Below are positions 8,368 to 16,927 of a stretch of DNA of 64,000 bases, in pieces. The number at the start of each line of letters is the position of its first letter. Positions within the stretch are counted from its first letter, which is position 1. Source of the DNA: JAYVJH01 sp043777595 (GTDB taxonomy: Bacteria > Bacteroidota > Bacteroidia > Cytophagales > Spirosomataceae); contig JAYWHT010000066.1 of assembly GCA_043777595.1 (NCBI GenBank), positions 48,146-112,145 on the forward strand, given 5' to 3'. The position numbers and the translations under genes are program-made. The notes below the pieces were generated by a model. It did not search any database. It was not told the DNA's origin and saw only the letters and a program-made list of their open reading frames with translations.

Positions 8368-8985
8368 CTACGCCAAATACCCTCCAAATTCAATATGCTC
8401 ATACACATCGACCATTGAAATAGTAGTACCAAGTGAACGCAAGGCGATTGTGTCGTTGGGGCTGGTATATTTTTTGATGCGCCACAGGTCTGGCTCTTCC
8501 TGAAAACGGGTCTCGACACTACAACCATCGGTGCTGACCAACACATATTCTTGAAAAGACGGAATCTGTTTGTATAGCTCAAATTTCCCCAGACGGTCGT
8601 AAGACTGAGTACTGGGCGATAGTACCTCGACAATAAGCAGCGGGTTGGTAACAATGTCTCGGCGATTGTTCCAAAACTCAGGCTGCTCGCATATAACAAG
8701 TGCATCGGGATAAACACCAATATCTGAGGCTTCGATACGGACTTTTAAATTACTATCATAAACAAGAAATTTGCGAGACAATAAAGGTCGCACTGCCCAT
8801 TTGAGTGCTGCAATTAAATTGGCTGATATAGCACTGTGTACGTCTGTTCCACCCATTACCTTAATAATTTGTCCGTTATAAAATTCATGTTTTTCGAGGG
8901 TTTTTTCTTCTCGGCGCAAGTATTCATCGAAAGTATAAACTTTCGACCTCTGCAATGTTCGGACGTTTTTGGAAACAGCAACCAT
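8368..8985 (-). CDS. Uma2-family (DUF820) putative endonuclease-fold protein
   Basis: 205 aa from the ATG at 8985; an upstream extension to 9096 would run into the next gene and is unlikely. Family marks are the early FDEYLRREE and HEFYNGQII segments, a central YPDALVICE strand and NPLLIVEVLSPSTQSYDR, where the Asp of PDA and Glu of VEVLSPST form the PD-(D/E)XK-like site of Uma2 proteins. The residues usually binding metal therefore look intact. Members multiply in cyanobacteria and some Bacteroidota; a nuclease activity is predicted from fold and is not established. It lies downstream of the GH78 gene on the same strand with a 73-nt gap. Confidence 0.85.
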   Translation of the reverse strand: MVAVSKNVRTLQRSKVYTFDEYLRREEKTLEKHEFYNGQIIKVMGGTDVHSAISANLIAALKWAVRPLLSRKFLVYDSNLKVRIEASDIGVYPDALVICEQPEFWNNRRDIVTNPLLIVEVLSPSTQSYDRLGKFELYKQIPSFQEYVLVSTDGCSVETRFQEEPDLWRIKKYTSPNDTIALRSLGTTISMVDVYEHIEFGGYLA

Positions 8986-9058
8986 TTTTTTGTTTTTTTG
9001 TACACAAATTAAAAAAACTTTAATCTCATAAGCAAGTGAAGTAAATATCCAGCTAACA

Positions 9059-11806
9059 TTAGGTATTTTTAAACACAAACTGATATTCTTTGCCACCTTC
9101 TAAGCGGTAGCGTTTGGTACCTAAGTCAGGATTGAAAGATACAGTTGAGGCACTCACAACTATTTTTTTTGTTTTTAGGTCAATTTTAGTAGCCTTACTG
9201 GCCGATGGCACTACCACTGGTGGTATGGCAACCAATGCCGCCGAACCCATTGCTTCTTTGTCGGACAAGACTAACTCTGCCTGACAACCCAGCGGTAGCT
9301 TGATGTTAATGATTCGATTGCCAAGTTTACCTCTTGACCTAAACAAAATAGGCCCTAACACTGTGTGGTAGCTCAATGAAAGCTGACCAATATCGCCTAT
9401 TTGTGGTCGTATTTGTACTTTCTTAAAGCCAGCGACAAGTGGCTGAATACCCGCCACGCTGCAGTACATCAAGTATAGTGGCGAAACAGCACAATGACTC
9501 CACTGTTGGCTATTGTCTGGCTTCACGTGCCACCACTCCCCTATTGTATTGTTGCTTGTTACCGACTCCATTTCAAACCACTTTGTTCTAAAATCGTCAA
9601 TAATAGCCTGTGTCGAGCCTGCACGTGCCAAAGCCCAATAACGCCAAGTGGCATTGGCTGGGTAAGATAGACCCAGATTGTCGGGTGGGGTTTCTAATGC
9701 TTTTACTGAGTTTTGAGAAAGTCCGTCAGGACAAAGGTCATACAAAACGGCAGTGGCCAGAGAGCGGTCACAGAGACGTATTTCTTTTTCGTCGGCAAGC
9801 CACGGCAGATTATTGACAAACATACCCTGATTGGTACTCCAAAAGCTACGAATAGTAGCTATGTGTACTTCGTTGGCTATCGCACGCGCTTTGCGGGCGA
9901 GGTCGTCTTTGTCAAATAAATCGCACAGATTGGCAAATGCTTTTTTGAACATTGCCACTATGTAGAGATTAAAGGCACATTGCTTATGGCGTTGCTGCTG
10001 GTAGGCACTGTGGTCAATCCAGACAGATGGAATACCGATGTTTTCGACAGGAAAAAGCCCATTTGGCTGTCTGATTGTGAGCAAATATTCAAAAAACTTA
10101 GTTAATCTTGGAAACACCTCCGTTAGTTCTGACTTATCGCCAGTGTAGAGATAGTAGTTCCAGCAGTCAAAATTAAAACCTACACCGTGGTCGAGCAGTG
10201 GCCCCCAGTCAGTGAGCGAAAGCTGCCGCTGGGCAAGACGTTCGAGTCGGTCGTAGGCAGGCCAACAATCCAAGAAATAACCTTCGTTGGTTATGCCCTG
10301 ACTAAATGTATTGATAAATCGGGCGTGTAGTTTGGTATCGCCAAAAGCCGACTGAATGGCGTGCAGTTGATGGCTGGCATCACCGCTGTATTGCTGGCGT
10401 TCTCGTGCCATGCCGTCCACTATGGTTTCTTGTGCCGAATTATTTACTGTATTAACGCAAGCATCTATTACTTTCTGAATTTTGGTGTCCGAGCATCTTA
10501 TATTCGGTTGCTGGGGCCACGCATATTGTCGTCGGCGTGCGCCAACATTACTGACAACAACATTGCCGACAGCCCCATGAATATGTAACTGAACCCATCT
10601 AAACGACTCGTAGTCAAAGGTTTCGAAGCGATTGATGCCCGACCTGCAGATAAATCGAGTCCATGAATTAAATTTAGTATTCAAAAATGGATTCAAGCCA
10701 CCGACTTGGTGCGCTTCTTGTACCATAAGTTCGATAGTTGTACCGCTTGGAGCGTCAATCGTAAAAGACGGAAAGCCCACCAACTGTTCACTAAACTCAA
10801 AAGTAAGTAGCGCACCTCGCTCACCATCTAAGTTTAAAGTCCAGTTTTGAGCAGTTTTTTCGTTATTGAGTGGTAGTTTTATGATTTGGAAAGCACCCTT
10901 GGTGAGCGACTCAAAATACTCGATTGGTGGCCTAAACCAGCGTACAGAGGCAGACTCGGCCAACTGAAAAATAGGTACTTTTGACTCTTCTAACAGTGGC
11001 ACACTACGCATACGAAGCTGTGAGAGTTCGACTGGCTCACTTAAATCATTGGCATAGTCATCAAAACGCAAATTGATGGCGGGCTTATTGGCAGCACCTT
11101 CGAGTTCGCTTGCAGGTAGCCATTCTTCAAACGGGGTAAAATTGACATCGTTCCAGTTTCTGGGGTATAGTCTTGCATCACATTCTTCCTGAAATGCCCT
11201 CAAAAAAGACCGTCTGTATTGACCAGGCCGCCAGCTACGGGCAATGTGCGTACCCCAGCTATTGTCAGTGATGATTGACTGGCCCACTTCGTCATAAAAT
11301 TCAAAATCAATCTTTGCTATAAGACCAGGTTTACCCATTGGCCAGGTGCCTTCGCCATGGCCATAATACAATACCTGCACGCCCAGGACGTTTTTGCCTG
11401 TTCTCAAAAATGGCGTAATGTCTATTGGGTCGGCTTCAGCAAAACGAGGGTCGGCGGGGGCAGGTCCAAACTGTACCCGTTGGCCATTAACATAAAATAT
11501 ATAGCGGCTGTCTCCCAGTACATAACCCGATGCTTTGCTTGGTTTGCCCGAAAAGTAAATTTCTTTCCTAAAAAACACCATCGTATTGGCCAAGCAACGC
11601 TCCATCGGATACCAAACCCAGCGTGCTGGCGACAAGTCTAAGGCTTTGTTGGCGGCAATCGTGATTGGTACAGGTGTGTGAGCCGCCGTGGTGGGTGGTG
11701 TGGCCTCGGCTGGTTGCTGTGGTGCTGTGGGCGGATTCCATAACAAGGAGAGACCGCCTAATGAACCGTTTTTTAAGAAACCACGTCGAGATGGTGTAAA
11801 ATCCAT
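9059..11806 (-). CDS. GH78-like alpha-L-rhamnosidase with twin-arginine signal
   Basis: 915 aa starting at ATG 11806 (an in-frame TTG lies 12 nt upstream). The N-terminus SRRGFLKNGSLGGLSLLW is a Tat-type signal, implying export in folded form. A beta-rich N-terminal domain (residues 60-330) is followed by a jelly-roll region and an (alpha/alpha)6 catalytic domain with DGMARERQQYSGDA near residue 460, the counterpart of the GH78 motif DxPxRxRxxWxGD that carries an essential Asp/Glu set. The C-terminal 130 residues resemble the GH78 beta-sandwich. It should release L-rhamnose from plant or microbial polysaccharides and would complement the GH106 enzyme encoded 10 kb away. Confidence 0.8.
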   Translation of the reverse strand: MDFTPSRRGFLKNGSLGGLSLLWNPPTAPQQPAEATPPTTAAHTPVPITIAANKALDLSPARWVWYPMERCLANTMVFFRKEIYFSGKPSKASGYVLGDSRYIFYVNGQRVQFGPAPADPRFAEADPIDITPFLRTGKNVLGVQVLYYGHGEGTWPMGKPGLIAKIDFEFYDEVGQSIITDNSWGTHIARSWRPGQYRRSFLRAFQEECDARLYPRNWNDVNFTPFEEWLPASELEGAANKPAINLRFDDYANDLSEPVELSQLRMRSVPLLEESKVPIFQLAESASVRWFRPPIEYFESLTKGAFQIIKLPLNNEKTAQNWTLNLDGERGALLTFEFSEQLVGFPSFTIDAPSGTTIELMVQEAHQVGGLNPFLNTKFNSWTRFICRSGINRFETFDYESFRWVQLHIHGAVGNVVVSNVGARRRQYAWPQQPNIRCSDTKIQKVIDACVNTVNNSAQETIVDGMARERQQYSGDASHQLHAIQSAFGDTKLHARFINTFSQGITNEGYFLDCWPAYDRLERLAQRQLSLTDWGPLLDHGVGFNFDCWNYYLYTGDKSELTEVFPRLTKFFEYLLTIRQPNGLFPVENIGIPSVWIDHSAYQQQRHKQCAFNLYIVAMFKKAFANLCDLFDKDDLARKARAIANEVHIATIRSFWSTNQGMFVNNLPWLADEKEIRLCDRSLATAVLYDLCPDGLSQNSVKALETPPDNLGLSYPANATWRYWALARAGSTQAIIDDFRTKWFEMESVTSNNTIGEWWHVKPDNSQQWSHCAVSPLYLMYCSVAGIQPLVAGFKKVQIRPQIGDIGQLSLSYHTVLGPILFRSRGKLGNRIINIKLPLGCQAELVLSDKEAMGSAALVAIPPVVVPSASKATKIDLKTKKIVVSASTVSFNPDLGTKRYRLEGGKEYQFVFKNT

Positions 11807-11868
11807 AGATGTAGCCAAGTAATATCAATACTTGGTTGCTGAGTGAGTTACAAAGATAAGAATCTAAC

Positions 11869-12330
11869 TCAATCAGGCAAATTTTTGTTTGAATTTTTAT
11901 TTAATCGCTGAATCAACATATTCGTAAAAAGCTGCTCTGTTTTATACAATTCCGCTAATTGGCGCACATTGATGATTTTCAGAAATCGTGTCATGTATTC
12001 TTTGCTCAAATCAACTTCTTTTTGTTGAAGCGATAAAGTTTCCTTGAGATTAGCCAAAATTTTCTCGTCGGAAGTTGTCAGGGTATTTATTTCGCTTACT
12101 AATTTTCGGTAGCTTTTACGAATGTCTTTTTTCTTGCCGTCAAATTCATTGTAAACAGGCCAAAACTGTTGCCCTTGTTCAGGCGTTAGGTTCAATCTAT
12201 TGGTAATAAGTGCAATTTTGGTGTTTTCAATTTTTTGAAAACCACCATTTTGAGCCTCAACCGCAAGGCTAATTAAGAGCATAAGCCCAAAAAACAATGA
12301 CCCGTAACGTATTGCTGTATAGTTTTTCAT
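11869..12330 (-). CDS. Periplasmic Spy/CpxP-like LTxxQ protein
   Basis: 153 aa from ATG 12330. It has a signal peptide ending LAVEAQ, then a helical body with RLNLTPEQGQQFWPVYNEF, the LTPEQ(A)xxFWPxY motif common in small Bacteroidota periplasmic proteins of the Spy/CpxP type. Glu/Lys-rich helices follow. It is the last gene of an ECF sigma operon (10-nt spacing to the preceding gene), a common arrangement in which it may take part in envelope-stress sensing. Role inferred from context. Confidence 0.7.
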   Translation of the reverse strand: MKNYTAIRYGSLFFGLMLLISLAVEAQNGGFQKIENTKIALITNRLNLTPEQGQQFWPVYNEFDGKKKDIRKSYRKLVSEINTLTTSDEKILANLKETLSLQQKEVDLSKEYMTRFLKIINVRQLAELYKTEQLFTNMLIQRLNKNSNKNLPD

Positions 12331-12340
12331 AGTTATAGTT

Positions 12341-12760
12341 TTAAATCTCTGACAATTCACCTTCAAGATGTTTGATAATATCTTGCTCCGAAATATCTAA
12401 TTGATTGACAATCGTGGTGTCAGAATTTGTGTTGGCAAAGTTATTTTCGTTTATCAAATCGCTGGCAATGATTTCGCTATTTTTTAAAAATGTTTCAACA
12501 GTTTTTTCATTTACTTGACTAAGTGCTTCTTCGCCAATTGAGTACTGTTTGCTCGGGTACGTTACCCATATCAGTACGCCAATCATAACCGACGAAGCAA
12601 CCAACAATACCGACCTTTTCCACGACCAACTCATACTAAACATCGGTTCGGGCTTGGTCGCTACTCGACTCTGAATAATCGACGGTAGCTCATCAAAATA
12701 CCTATCAGGTACTCCAAACGGTATTTGTTTGTCGATGTCGTCTAATTTTATCTGTTTCAT
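12341..12760 (-). CDS. Single-pass membrane protein, likely anti-sigma partner
   Basis: 139 aa from ATG 12760. Residues 1-45 are cytoplasmic and contain VPDRYFDELPSIIQSR, a segment typical of proteins encoded after ECF sigma factors in Bacteroidota. One transmembrane helix follows (about 51-67, SVLLVASSVMIGVLIWV), then an acidic periplasmic tail. There is no zinc-binding HxxxCxxC anti-sigma motif. It sits between the sigma gene and the Spy-like gene, so an anti-sigma role is inferred from position and topology. Confidence 0.65.
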   Translation of the reverse strand: MKQIKLDDIDKQIPFGVPDRYFDELPSIIQSRVATKPEPMFSMSWSWKRSVLLVASSVMIGVLIWVTYPSKQYSIGEEALSQVNEKTVETFLKNSEIIASDLINENNFANTNSDTTIVNQLDISEQDIIKHLEGELSEI

Positions 12761-12790
12761 TTTATTTTGACACAATAATACAATAAAAGT

Positions 12791-13345
12791 TTAATCTGTT
12801 TCAGTCAATAATTTTTCAATTTTTTGAACGGCGTGGTGATAACTTGCTTTAAGTGCGCCTACCGATGTGCCTGTTATCTGGGCTATGTCTTCATATTTGA
12901 GATCGTCAAAGTACCGCATGTTAAATACAAGACGCTGTTTTTGGGGTAGTTTCAGGAGTGCTTTTTGTAATTTAAGTTGGATCTCATCACCGCCCATTAA
13001 CGAATCTGTCTGCGTTGAGGTTTCTAACTTTTGTAATAATTCTTCTTCAACATCGCCAATCGGCAAGAAAAAACGAAGGCGTTTTTTCTTCAAAAAATTC
13101 AAACATTCATTAGTTGCGATTCTATAAATCCAGGTAAAAAGCTGTGAATTACCCTTAAAATTATCAAGACCGTTCCATATTTTGATAAACGTTTCTTGGG
13201 TCAAATCATTGGCATCGTCATGGTCAATCACCATCTTACGGATATGCCAATAGACTTTTTGCTGGTATTTTCGTACCAGCAAGTTGAACGCAAAATTACG
13301 GGTATCGGCGTTTTCAAATTTCAGTAAGAGTTCTTCATCGGTCAT
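12791..13345 (-). CDS. ECF-type RNA polymerase sigma factor
   Basis: 184 aa. Region 2 is visible as AFNLLVRKYQQKVYWHIRKM plus the DDANDLTQETFIKIW core-binding and -10 segment; region 4 is LPQKQRLVFNMRYFDDLKYEDIAQITGTSVGALKASYHHA, a helix-turn-helix. Regions 1.1 and 3 are absent, as in ECF sigmas. It heads a three-gene operon with a membrane protein and a Spy-like periplasmic protein, suggesting control of an envelope-stress or surface response. It is separated from the upstream nucleotidyltransferase gene by a hairpin. Confidence 0.95.
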   Translation of the reverse strand: MTDEELLLKFENADTRNFAFNLLVRKYQQKVYWHIRKMVIDHDDANDLTQETFIKIWNGLDNFKGNSQLFTWIYRIATNECLNFLKKKRLRFFLPIGDVEEELLQKLETSTQTDSLMGGDEIQLKLQKALLKLPQKQRLVFNMRYFDDLKYEDIAQITGTSVGALKASYHHAVQKIEKLLTETD

Positions 13346-13366
13346 AATTTCTGCTTACACATCTGT

Positions 13367-13399
13367 AGCGACACCATCGCTGTGAGCGATGGTGTCGCT
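13367..13399 (-). terminator. 3' stem-loop, copy 2 of a shared hairpin
   Basis: A perfect 15-bp stem with a GTG loop, starting 8 nt after the stop codon of the nucleotidyltransferase gene and ending 21 nt before the sigma factor ATG. The arms are identical to those at 6589-6623. It probably ends the upstream transcript, although no T-tract follows. Confidence 0.6.
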
Positions 13400-13407
13400 T
13401 ATGTTGG

Positions 13408-14289
13408 CTAATACTTGCCAGCTTCATGCAACTTGGCCAACGACTGCTGTACCAGCGGTTTGTCTTCTGGGTACGTTACACCAAACCATTCGCTCTGGTT
13501 TCTGAATACTTTTAATTTACCCAAACCACTCTGAATCAAGTGAGTAGCGACGACAGGAATATAAAATTCAGCTTTGGGAGCGGCGTAGTTCTTGCGGGCA
13601 TAGTCTTCAAAAAGTTGTTGGGTAATACCAAAAACAGAAGGCTTGAAACCCCAAAAATTCATCGATACAGGTGTTTCGGGGCTAAGTTCGGTTATGGCAT
13701 CGTCTTCATTAAAAAATATTTTACCATTTTCTGGATAAATTTTGGTACGCTCTGTAACTACCTCCAAATAACCGTCAGCGTCCAACTCACAAACACCACG
13801 AGACACCGTACCAAAGTCTGACAGTGTACGTTTGACTTCATAGGCCACCATTGCCTGCTCGCTGTCGTCGGTGCTGGTTGTCAAAAACTGGTACACGAGT
13901 TCAAAGGCTTCGAGGCCATAAAAATCGTCGGCATTGATGACTGCAAACGGAGTCTGAGTCTGTGGCCAAGCGCAAAGCATGGCGTGGCCAGTTCCCCATG
14001 GTTTTGAGCGTTCGATTTGCCCCAAGTCAGACGGCACATAACTCCCCACGCCCTGAATCGCAAACTCGTAGTCAATTTTGCCACGTAGCTTCGGGCCAAA
14101 TATTTCTTCAAAATCGTTTCTGAGTTCTTCTCTGATTATAAAAACTATTTTGCCAAAACCCGCCCTAATAGCATCGTAGAGTGAATAGTCGATGATGGTT
14201 TCGCCGTTTGGCCCAAACTGGTCTAATTGTTTGATACCACCGTAGCGGCTTCCCATGCCGGCGGCAAGTATTAAAAGGGTTGGTTGCAT
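13408..14289 (-). CDS. Sugar-phosphate nucleotidyltransferase family protein
   Basis: 293 aa from ATG 14289; the open frame extends further upstream through a low-complexity tract that is unlikely to be coding. The N-terminus LLILAAGMGSRYGGIKQL is the nucleotide-binding GxGxR loop of NTP_transferase enzymes, followed by AVINADDFYG, whose Asp pair binds the metal. The protein would transfer NMP to a sugar-1-phosphate or a related alcohol phosphate. The exact substrate is unclear, and no kinase or epimerase partner is adjacent. It is cytoplasmic, with no added hexapeptide acyltransferase domain. Confidence 0.85.
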   Translation of the reverse strand: MQPTLLILAAGMGSRYGGIKQLDQFGPNGETIIDYSLYDAIRAGFGKIVFIIREELRNDFEEIFGPKLRGKIDYEFAIQGVGSYVPSDLGQIERSKPWGTGHAMLCAWPQTQTPFAVINADDFYGLEAFELVYQFLTTSTDDSEQAMVAYEVKRTLSDFGTVSRGVCELDADGYLEVVTERTKIYPENGKIFFNEDDAITELSPETPVSMNFWGFKPSVFGITQQLFEDYARKNYAAPKAEFYIPVVATHLIQSGLGKLKVFRNQSEWFGVTYPEDKPLVQQSLAKLHEAGKY

Positions 14290-14301
14290 TTGTTTAATGA
14301 T

Positions 14302-14392
14302 TGAATTTTGAATGATTGAGTGATTGAATTTACTAAATATTGAATTGAACCACTCAATCATTCATTCAGTCATTCATTCACTCAGTTATTAG
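14302..14392. repeat. Low-complexity ATTCA/TGAAT tract with 12-bp inverted repeat
   Basis: Between nadA and the nucleotidyltransferase gene lies a run of ATTCATTCAGTCATTCATTC-type 4-mers. AATGATTGAGTG on the left and CACTCAATCATT on the right form a 12-bp inverted repeat. In the nadA sense the tract follows the stop codon directly. It may fold as a terminator or be slippage-generated sequence. Confidence 0.6.
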
Positions 14393-14395
14393 ATT

Positions 14396-15385
14396 TTAAC
14401 TCATGTCCAACATTCGTTTGACAGACTGGTAGGCTTTGAGGCGAGTGGCTTCGGGTACTATTATTTCGGGTTGCTCGTAGCGCAGGGCATTATATAGTTT
14501 TTCCAAAGTGTTCATTTTCATATATGGACATTCTGAGCAAGCGCAGGTATTGTTTTCGGCGGCTGGAGCGGGTATTATTTTTTTGTTTGTCCCCGCCACC
14601 ATCTGTTTCATTTTGTGCAATATTCCAGCTTCGGTGGCCACTATAAACTCATCGTGTGGGCTGTCAATCACAAACTTTAAAATGGCCGTCGTTGAGCCAA
14701 CAAAGTCTGCCACTACCAGAATATCGTCTTTACATTCGGGGTGAGCAACGAGCAAAGCCGTTGGGTGGTTTTGGCGCAAAGCTGCTAACTTCTCTCTCGA
14801 AATATCAACATGGACAATACAAGCCCCGTCCCAGAGTACCATGTCTCGACCTGTTTTTTTGGACACATACCGCCCCAAGTTGGCATCGGGTGCAAAGATT
14901 ATTTTTTGGTCTTTGGGTAACTGTTCTACAATTTTAACGGCATTGGACGACGTAACGATAATATCTGACAGCGCCTTGATTTCGGCAGAGCAGTTGATGT
15001 ACGACAGCACCAGATGGTCGGGGTATTGCGCTTTGAAGTCCGCAAACTTATCGGACGGGGCGGAGTCGGCCAACGAGCAGCCAGCATTGAGGTCGGGAAT
15101 GACCACTTTTTTGGACGGACTCAATACCTTGGCCGTTTCGCCCATAAAATGTACCCCGCAAAACACAATCAAGTCGGCCTCTGTACTTGCCGCCTGTTGC
15201 GACAGACCGAGACTATCGCCAATGTAGTCGGCCACGTCCTGAATCGAGCCGTCCACATAATAATGTGCCAGTATGACGGCATTTTTTTCTTTTTTTAGCC
15301 GTTCAATTTCTGCCACAAGGTCAGTACCTGCCGCAATTTTTTCACGGACAAATCCGTATTGTTGTACTTGTTCTGAGATGGTCAT
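14396..15385 (-). CDS. nadA: Quinolinate synthase A
   Basis: 329 aa. It condenses iminoaspartate with dihydroxyacetone phosphate to quinolinate in de novo NAD synthesis, using a [4Fe-4S] cluster. Recognisable marks are LAHYYVDGSIQDVADYIGDS near the N-terminus, FCGVHFMGETAKVL with the first cluster Cys, PDLNAGCSLAD, HPECKDDI and the C-terminal CACSECPYMKMNTLEKL. The usual NadA cysteine set is present. Its start codon overlaps the stop of a short HicB-like gene (ATGA), so the two are probably translated together. nadB and nadC are not next to it. Confidence 0.97.
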   Translation of the reverse strand: MTISEQVQQYGFVREKIAAGTDLVAEIERLKKEKNAVILAHYYVDGSIQDVADYIGDSLGLSQQAASTEADLIVFCGVHFMGETAKVLSPSKKVVIPDLNAGCSLADSAPSDKFADFKAQYPDHLVLSYINCSAEIKALSDIIVTSSNAVKIVEQLPKDQKIIFAPDANLGRYVSKKTGRDMVLWDGACIVHVDISREKLAALRQNHPTALLVAHPECKDDILVVADFVGSTTAILKFVIDSPHDEFIVATEAGILHKMKQMVAGTNKKIIPAPAAENNTCACSECPYMKMNTLEKLYNALRYEQPEIIVPEATRLKAYQSVKRMLDMS

Positions 15386-15555
15386 TGTAATAATTTGGTT
15401 AAATCTTCATCTTCGAGGTGCAATTCAACAGATTCTTCAATGTTATGTGCCAGCTCGTTGAGCGTAAGGGCTTGTGTTACAATAGGCAGGTCTGCACATT
15501 CGGCCACATAACACTTATCGCTTTTGTGGATATGAAAATAAATGTTGTGTTTCAT
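15382..15555 (-). CDS. Orphan HicB-like small protein overlapping nadA
   Basis: 57 aa starting at ATG 15555, ending with the TGA of ATGA that is also the nadA start. The sequence (MKHNIYFHIHKSDKCYVAEC, then ADLPIVTQALTLNELAHNI and EESVELHLED) matches the small HicB/DUF1902-type domain: a beta strand with Y/F-V-A-x-C, then a helix with L-xx-N-I-xE-xxE. There is no C-terminal DNA-binding helix-turn-helix and no hicA toxin gene beside it. Translational coupling to an NAD biosynthesis gene is unusual. It may be an orphan antitoxin or a domesticated regulator. Confidence 0.7.
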   Translation of the reverse strand: MKHNIYFHIHKSDKCYVAECADLPIVTQALTLNELAHNIEESVELHLEDEDLTKLLQ

Positions 15556-15637
15556 GGTTGTTGTAACTGATGAATATGCTTTGAACTTTACAACTGCGAA
15601 GTTATCATAAAACCCTCAAAAAAACGTTATTGATGTT

Positions 15638-16915
15638 ATGAAAAAAACACTACTGCTCTTGTTAATGCCATATTTGGCCGCTATGGCTCAAAAATTCCCA
15701 GAGTTGCGCTACGAAGACCGTACCTATGACCTCAACATTAAAACAGTATTGATTTATCCAGCCGCCAACAGGCCCGATGACCCCGCTCGGTCGTTGTATT
15801 CGCCAATTATAAAACTCAACGATGACCGGCCGCTGGTATTGGAGTTCGACGATTTGTCGGGTAATTATAAACCATTTAGATTTAAAATCAAACATTGTAA
15901 CGCCGATTGGACTCCGTCTGTACTCAACGAAATCGAATATACCTATACTTATAACGACTTTGCCATCGAAGACTACCGAGGCTCGTTCAATACCAAAGTG
16001 CCATATTTTCATTATTTTGCCCAAATACCCAGACTCAAAATAGGCGGCAACTACCTGCTGCTGGTTTATGAAGACACTCGCCCTAGCAAATTGGTTTTAA
16101 CAAAACGGTTTATGGTCAATCAGCCTGCTGTGTCTATTTTGGCTCAAGTGGGGCTGTCGTCGGGCATTACAGAGCAGCGCACCAAACAACAAATCGACTT
16201 TGATATTGACTACAATGGCTACGAGTTAATTTCGCCACAAGAAGATTTGAAAGTGGTAATTCGACAAAATTACAGGTGGAGCAAAATCATTACCAATCTC
16301 AAACCCTCCAACGTGCGGTCGTTTGATAACCGAGTAGAGTACCGCCCTTTTGATTTGTCAAATAATTTTTGGGCGGGCAATGATTTTAGATGGTTTGATA
16401 CCCGAACGGCACGGGGAATGGGGGTGAACGTAGCTGAGTTTGACCAACAACAAGAATATACACTAGCTTATTTACGCCCCGACCTGCCACTTACCAAAGG
16501 GACTTTTGTACAGATTGACGATTTTAATGGGCAGTACATTGTCGAAAACCGAGATGCTACCAATAGCGCTTTTGAGGCCGACTACCTAAATGTGGTATTT
16601 AGCATCAAAATTCCTGAACTGACCGATGCACAGGTGTTTGTCAATGGTGGTTTTAATGGTTGGCAGCTCAACGAGGCGAACCTGATGACTTATAACGCTC
16701 AAAAAGAAATGTATGAAGCAAGTATTTTAGTCAAACAGGGCATTGTAAATTACAATTATTTGATAGTAAACAGACAAACATTGGACGAAGCCAGCACCGA
16801 AGGCAACTATTCGACGGCTACCAACGACTACGAAATCTTTGTATATCACCGCCCACCTGCGGCCCGTGCCGATGTATTGGTAGGCTATCGGTTGGTAGAG
16901 TTTGGGCGTAGATAG
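15638..16915 (+). CDS. Type IX secretion system Plug-like protein (DUF5103)
   Basis: 425 aa with a signal peptide (1-17, ending AMAQ). The N-terminal region LRYEDRTYDLNIKTVLIYP, the block LVLEFDDLSGNYKPFRFKI and HCNADW are hallmarks of DUF5103, the protein shown in Flavobacterium johnsoniae to plug the SprA translocon when it is not in use. A beta-sandwich domain (about 300-410, NGGFNGWQLNEANLM) resembles an early-set/CBM48-like fold. It supports a T9SS in this organism; other T9SS genes are not clustered here. Confidence 0.85.
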   Translation: MKKTLLLLLMPYLAAMAQKFPELRYEDRTYDLNIKTVLIYPAANRPDDPARSLYSPIIKLNDDRPLVLEFDDLSGNYKPFRFKIKHCNADWTPSVLNEIEYTYTYNDFAIEDYRGSFNTKVPYFHYFAQIPRLKIGGNYLLLVYEDTRPSKLVLTKRFMVNQPAVSILAQVGLSSGITEQRTKQQIDFDIDYNGYELISPQEDLKVVIRQNYRWSKIITNLKPSNVRSFDNRVEYRPFDLSNNFWAGNDFRWFDTRTARGMGVNVAEFDQQQEYTLAYLRPDLPLTKGTFVQIDDFNGQYIVENRDATNSAFEADYLNVVFSIKIPELTDAQVFVNGGFNGWQLNEANLMTYNAQKEMYEASILVKQGIVNYNYLIVNRQTLDEASTEGNYSTATNDYEIFVYHRPPAARADVLVGYRLVEFGRR

Positions 16916-16927
16916 ACGGTTGTTGTT

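Noticed and set aside
8334..9096. Antisense or extended frames around the Uma2 gene
   Set aside because: The 8334-8720 frame is out of phase with the Uma2 motifs, and the extension above 8985 lies in AT-rich intergenic sequence without family similarity.
14302..14392. ATTCA-rich tract as a CRISPR-like array
   Set aside because: Repeat units are 4 nt without unique spacers; it is simple low-complexity DNA.
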